This document shows positions 60,831 through 64,000 of a stretch of 64,000 nt of DNA, in pieces. Position numbers and translations under genes: made by a program. A model generated the notes under the pieces. It made no database searches and was not told the origin of the DNA. It worked only from the letters and a program-made list of their open reading frames with translations. This DNA comes from Anadara kagoshimensis (lineage: Eukaryota; Mollusca; Bivalvia; Arcoida; Arcidae), in the NCBI GenBank assembly GCA_021292105.1, contig CM037869.1, positions 26,303,536 to 26,367,535 of the forward strand. Direction: 5' to 3'. How positions within the stretch are numbered: the stretch's first letter is position 1; each line of letters begins with the position of its first letter.

Positions 60831-62291
60831 TTAGCTCACCTGACCAAAGGTCATGTGAGCTTATGGTATGGTGCGGCGTGTGTATTTGCGTGTGTGTGTG
60901 TGTGCGTGTGTGCGTATGTGTGTGCGTGCGTCGTTAACACACATTTTCGACTTCTCCTCTGAAAGTACTTGGCAGATTTCAGCCAGACTTGGTCAGAAGC
61001 ATGTCTGGGTCGGTTCAATTTAGATTTGTTCATGGCGTTGCCATGGCTACCAAAACTAGGTCACAGTGACCTAGGGGTGCAAAAATCTTGAAAAATCTTC
61101 TTCTCTGAAACCAATGATGGTAGAAAAAATCTGATGTGATATTTGGCTTCTCTAGGGTCTTAAGCCTGTAGTTTGTTCATTTCATGAAATTCAGTCGAAA
61201 AATGGGTTACACGTTTTTGCGTTTAATTTTGAAAAAAATCGTAAAATGGCTTCAAATTGTTATTACTTGACTATTTGACCAGATAATGACATGGGGTTTT
61301 CAGTTTTGACATCTTCTTGTTAGTATCTTCAATATGAGGTCAAGGTCAATTGTGAAGGTCGTGACCTAATTTTTTTTTTACCTCTGATTATAATTATTAT
61401 CTCGAAAACTAAAAACTTTTTGTATAGGCATGTATATAAGAATGTTGTAGGTATTGATACAACGATCATTTAGGTGTATAGAAAAAGGTCATGGGTTCAA
61501 AGGTCAAGGTCACAGATGCTGCCAAACAATACAGAAATGGTTAATTATCTCGGAAACTATAAACTTTTTGTATAGGTTTGTATATTATAATGTTGTAGGT
61601 ATTGATACAACGATCATTTTGATATATAAAAAAAGGTCATGGGTTCAAAGATGTGAAACAATACCGAAATGGTTGATTATCTCTAAAACTATAAACTTTT
61701 TGTATAGGCATGTATATTAGAATGTTGTAGGTATTGATACACAATCATTTTGATGTATAAAAAAAGGTCATGGGTTCAAAGGTCAAGGTCACAGATGTGA
61801 AACAATACCGAAATGGTTGATTATCTTGAAAACTATAAACTTTTTGTATAGGCATGTATATTAGAATGCTGTAGGTATCGATACAACAATCATTTTGATG
61901 TATAGAAAAAGGTTATGGTTTAAAGGTCAAGGTCACATATGCGAAACAATACGGAAATGTTTAATTATCTCAAAAACTATAAACTTTTTGTATAGACATG
62001 TATATTAGATTGTTGTAGGTATCGATACAACAATCATTTTGATGTATAGAAAAAGGTTTTGGGCTCAAAGGTCAAGGTCACAGATGTGAAACATACTGAA
62101 ATAGTTAATTATCTTGAAAACTATTAACTTTTTGTATAGGCATGTATATTAGAATGTTGTAGTTATTGATACAACGGTCATTATGATGTAAAGAAAAAAG
62201 CCATTGGGGTTTAGTATTCATGTTTTCTTTAAATCTATCAGCTAGCCATTAGTTATCAGGTGAGCGTATCAGGCCCATGGGCCTCTTGTTA
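60831..62291 (+). mobile_element. pearl-like tandem-repeat element, 1.46 kb, reversed copy
   Basis: Starts with hairpin agctcacctgaccaaaggtc plus complement. Then a (gt)n/(gtgc)n microsatellite at 60875-60930, a unique block of about 450 bp (to 61380), about 5 monomers of 145 bp (aggtcaagg at 61501, 61780, 61924, 62069), and the terminal hairpin aggcccatgggcct followed by cttgtta. Opposite orientation to 37199-39421 and shorter because it has fewer core repeats. Confidence 0.82.
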
Positions 62292-62680
62292 AGCTTCAGT
62301 CTCATGAATCCAAGAAAACTATACATCTGCCAATGACAACCATGTTTTCTTGAAAACGACGGAAACTCTAAATTCAATTTACATCTTAAAACTAACTTTT
62401 CGACGAATTTGCTTCAATAATTTTCCGTTTTGAAACTTGCTTATTTGTTATAAGACACATATAATTTGTTATTTAGTTAGAATGGTTACTTAATCAAGTT
62501 ATAATATAAAAAAAAACCTCTAGAACAAAACCAAGGAAATGTCACAATCAATTTAGCGTACATTTAAATTTGTCATAAACCATACTTTTCCAATTCAAAA
62601 AGAACCAATCCAACTTCCATTACGATTGTCGTAACATGCTTACCAATCATATTTAAGATTGCTTTGAGTTACCCACTCCA

Positions 62681-63030
62681 GGGCTCCAGAAACTTCGGTT
62701 TGGCTTGTACATTTTTTACAATTAAAGTGTCATTATACCGGTAACATATATCCTCTCGCTTCATTTATAGTACATTGGTACTCAATTTGGTACGCGACAC
62801 ATCTTCAATGTGCAATTTTTCAAAGTTTTATGTTCCTGTGACCCTGATGACCTCAATTTGGTACCCGGCACTTCCTTTTTCCATACTGTATACCGGGTAT
62901 CTCTTGTTAGTATCATGTTTATAATAAAGCCCTGGGGTCTCTATTTTAACTTTATTATAAAGGGACCTTAACATGCTTTAAATAGACTTATTTAGAGGAG
63001 TGGTCAGTGCAAATTATTTGATTTCAAACT
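62681..63030. other. intergenic with MITE remnant
   Basis: Holds a diverged piece of the 41187-41342 MITE family at about 62910-63010. Two near-identical phrases (caatttggtacgcgacac / caatttggtacccggcac) lie at 62783 and 62853. Otherwise nothing recognised. Confidence 0.5.
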
Positions 63031-63039
63031 GTCTATTTA

Positions 63040-64000
63040 TCCGCTGAAGGTTCCCACATAGACAAGGTACATGGTTTCCACATAGACAAGCTACATGGTT
63101 TCCACATATGTAGTTTGTTTCTGATTTTTGTGATATGCAAGCTACATGGTTCCACATATGTTAAATTTGTTTCTGATTTTTGTGATATGCAAGCTACATG
63201 GTTTCCACATATTTACATGTTGTTTGTTTCTGATTTTTGTGATATGCAAGCTACATGGTTTCCACATATATACATGTTGTTTGTTTCTGATTTTTGTGAT
63301 GTGCAAGCTACATGGTTTCCACATATGTTAAATTTGTTTCTGATTTTTGTGATATGCAAGCAACATGGTTTCCACATATATACATGTTGTTTGTTTCTGA
63401 TTTTTGTGATGTGCAAGCTACATGGTTTCCACATATAATTTGTTTCTGATTTTTGTGATATGCAAGCTACATGGTTTCCACATATATAGTTTGTTTCTGA
63501 TTTTTGTGATATGCAAGCTACATGGTTTCCACATATATAGTTTGTTTCTGATTTTTGTGATATGCAAGCTACATGGTTTCCACATATATAGTTTGTTTCT
63601 GATTTTTGTGATATGCAAGCTACATGGTTTCCACATATATAGTTTGTTTCTGATTTTTGTGATATGCAAGCTACATGGTTTCCATATATATAGTTTGTTT
63701 CTGATTTTTGTGATATGCAAGCTACATGGTTTCCACATATAATTTGTTTCTGATTTTTGTGATATGCAAGCTACATGGTTTCCACATATATAGTTTGTTT
63801 CTGATTTTTGTGATATGCAAGCTACATGGTTTCCACATATAATTTGTTTCTGATTTTTGTGATATGCAAGCTACATGGTTTCCACATTTATAGTTTGTTT
63901 CTGATTTTTGTGATATGCAAGTTACATGGTTTCCACATATATAGTTTGTTTCTGATTTTTGTGATATACAAGCTACATGGTTTCCACAAATATAGTTTGT
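63040..64000. repeat. 51-bp satellite, about 18 copies, continuing past the window
   Basis: Unit tgatttttgtgatatgcaag, then ctacatggtttccacatata and tagtttgtttc; period 51 bp (63490 to 63541). Early copies (63150-63430) carry longer spacers (ttacatgttgtttg or tgttaaattt). Because 51 is a multiple of three, open frames of about 106 codons appear on both strands; these are by-products. Not related in sequence to the 51-bp array in PIX. Confidence 0.95.

Larger units (their letters stand above)
60127..62680. mobile_element. inverted-repeat element of about 2.55 kb carrying a pearl-like insertion
   Basis: Left end caggggtgcgtaactcgaaa and right end (reverse complement) ccctggagtgggtaactcaa share gtaactc(g/a)aa and a later tctta. 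Related sub-terminal pieces are ttagcgtaacg and tttagcgtac. Without the 60831-62291 insertion the host element would be about 1.1 kb. No transposase seen; boundaries approximate. Confidence 0.45.

Noticed and set aside
63115-63742. Open frames of about 106 codons on both strands
   Set aside because: They come from the 51-bp satellite, whose length is a multiple of three; both strands are open for the same reason.

Overview
The window looks like nuclear DNA of a bivalve mollusc. This is inferred from AT-rich, intron-rich genes with short GT-AG exons, many tRNA-derived SINEs and small foldback elements, and three copies of a tandem-repeat-bearing element resembling the bivalve pearl / Helitron-like non-autonomous families. 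The species cannot be named from the sequence alone. No prokaryotic features, CRISPR arrays, retroviral or LTR elements were seen.

Three protein-coding genes can be read exon by exon. (1) Plus strand, about 80-26378: the 3' part of a PIX-family Rho GEF (ARHGEF6/7, beta-PIX). The window enters in the DH domain, then runs through PH, the GIT-binding segment, a set of candidate alternative exons, and the C-terminal coiled coil. (2) Minus strand, 47351-33843: a complete 14-exon POLD3 (DNA polymerase delta subunit 3), 464 codons, ending in a PIP box. (3) Plus strand, 47679-53119: a complete 6-exon LCMT1 (leucine carboxyl methyltransferase 1, the PP2A methylating enzyme), 313 codons. POLD3 and LCMT1 are head to head, with 327 bp between their start codons. 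PIX and POLD3 converge, separated by 7.5 kb of repeat-rich DNA. The three act in unrelated pathways (Cdc42/Rac signalling, DNA replication, phosphatase methylation); their link here is only physical.

The rest is repeats. PIX introns hold a 52-bp minisatellite (1289-3014), a 51-bp x 21 array (3639-4697) and a 111-bp x 4 array (5561-6001). The last two are made of the 3' end of a coding exon plus its own 5' splice site, so the donor is copied 21 and 4 times. POLD3 introns hold a 168-bp x 4 array, a 2.2-kb pearl-like element and a 0.9-kb terminal-inverted-repeat element with a 5-bp target duplication. The last 11 kb, downstream of LCMT1, has no host gene. It holds nested elements, a 5'-truncated LINE inside a SINE, a 43-bp x 40 minisatellite, a second large pearl-like element inside another inverted-repeat element, and a 51-bp satellite running off the end.

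Most notable: the splice-donor-spanning tandem arrays in PIX, a set of related alternative 3' exons in the same gene, the consensus nuclear-receptor half-site repeated in every 145-bp monomer of the pearl-like elements, and a near-perfect young 161-bp palindrome at 32285-32445.
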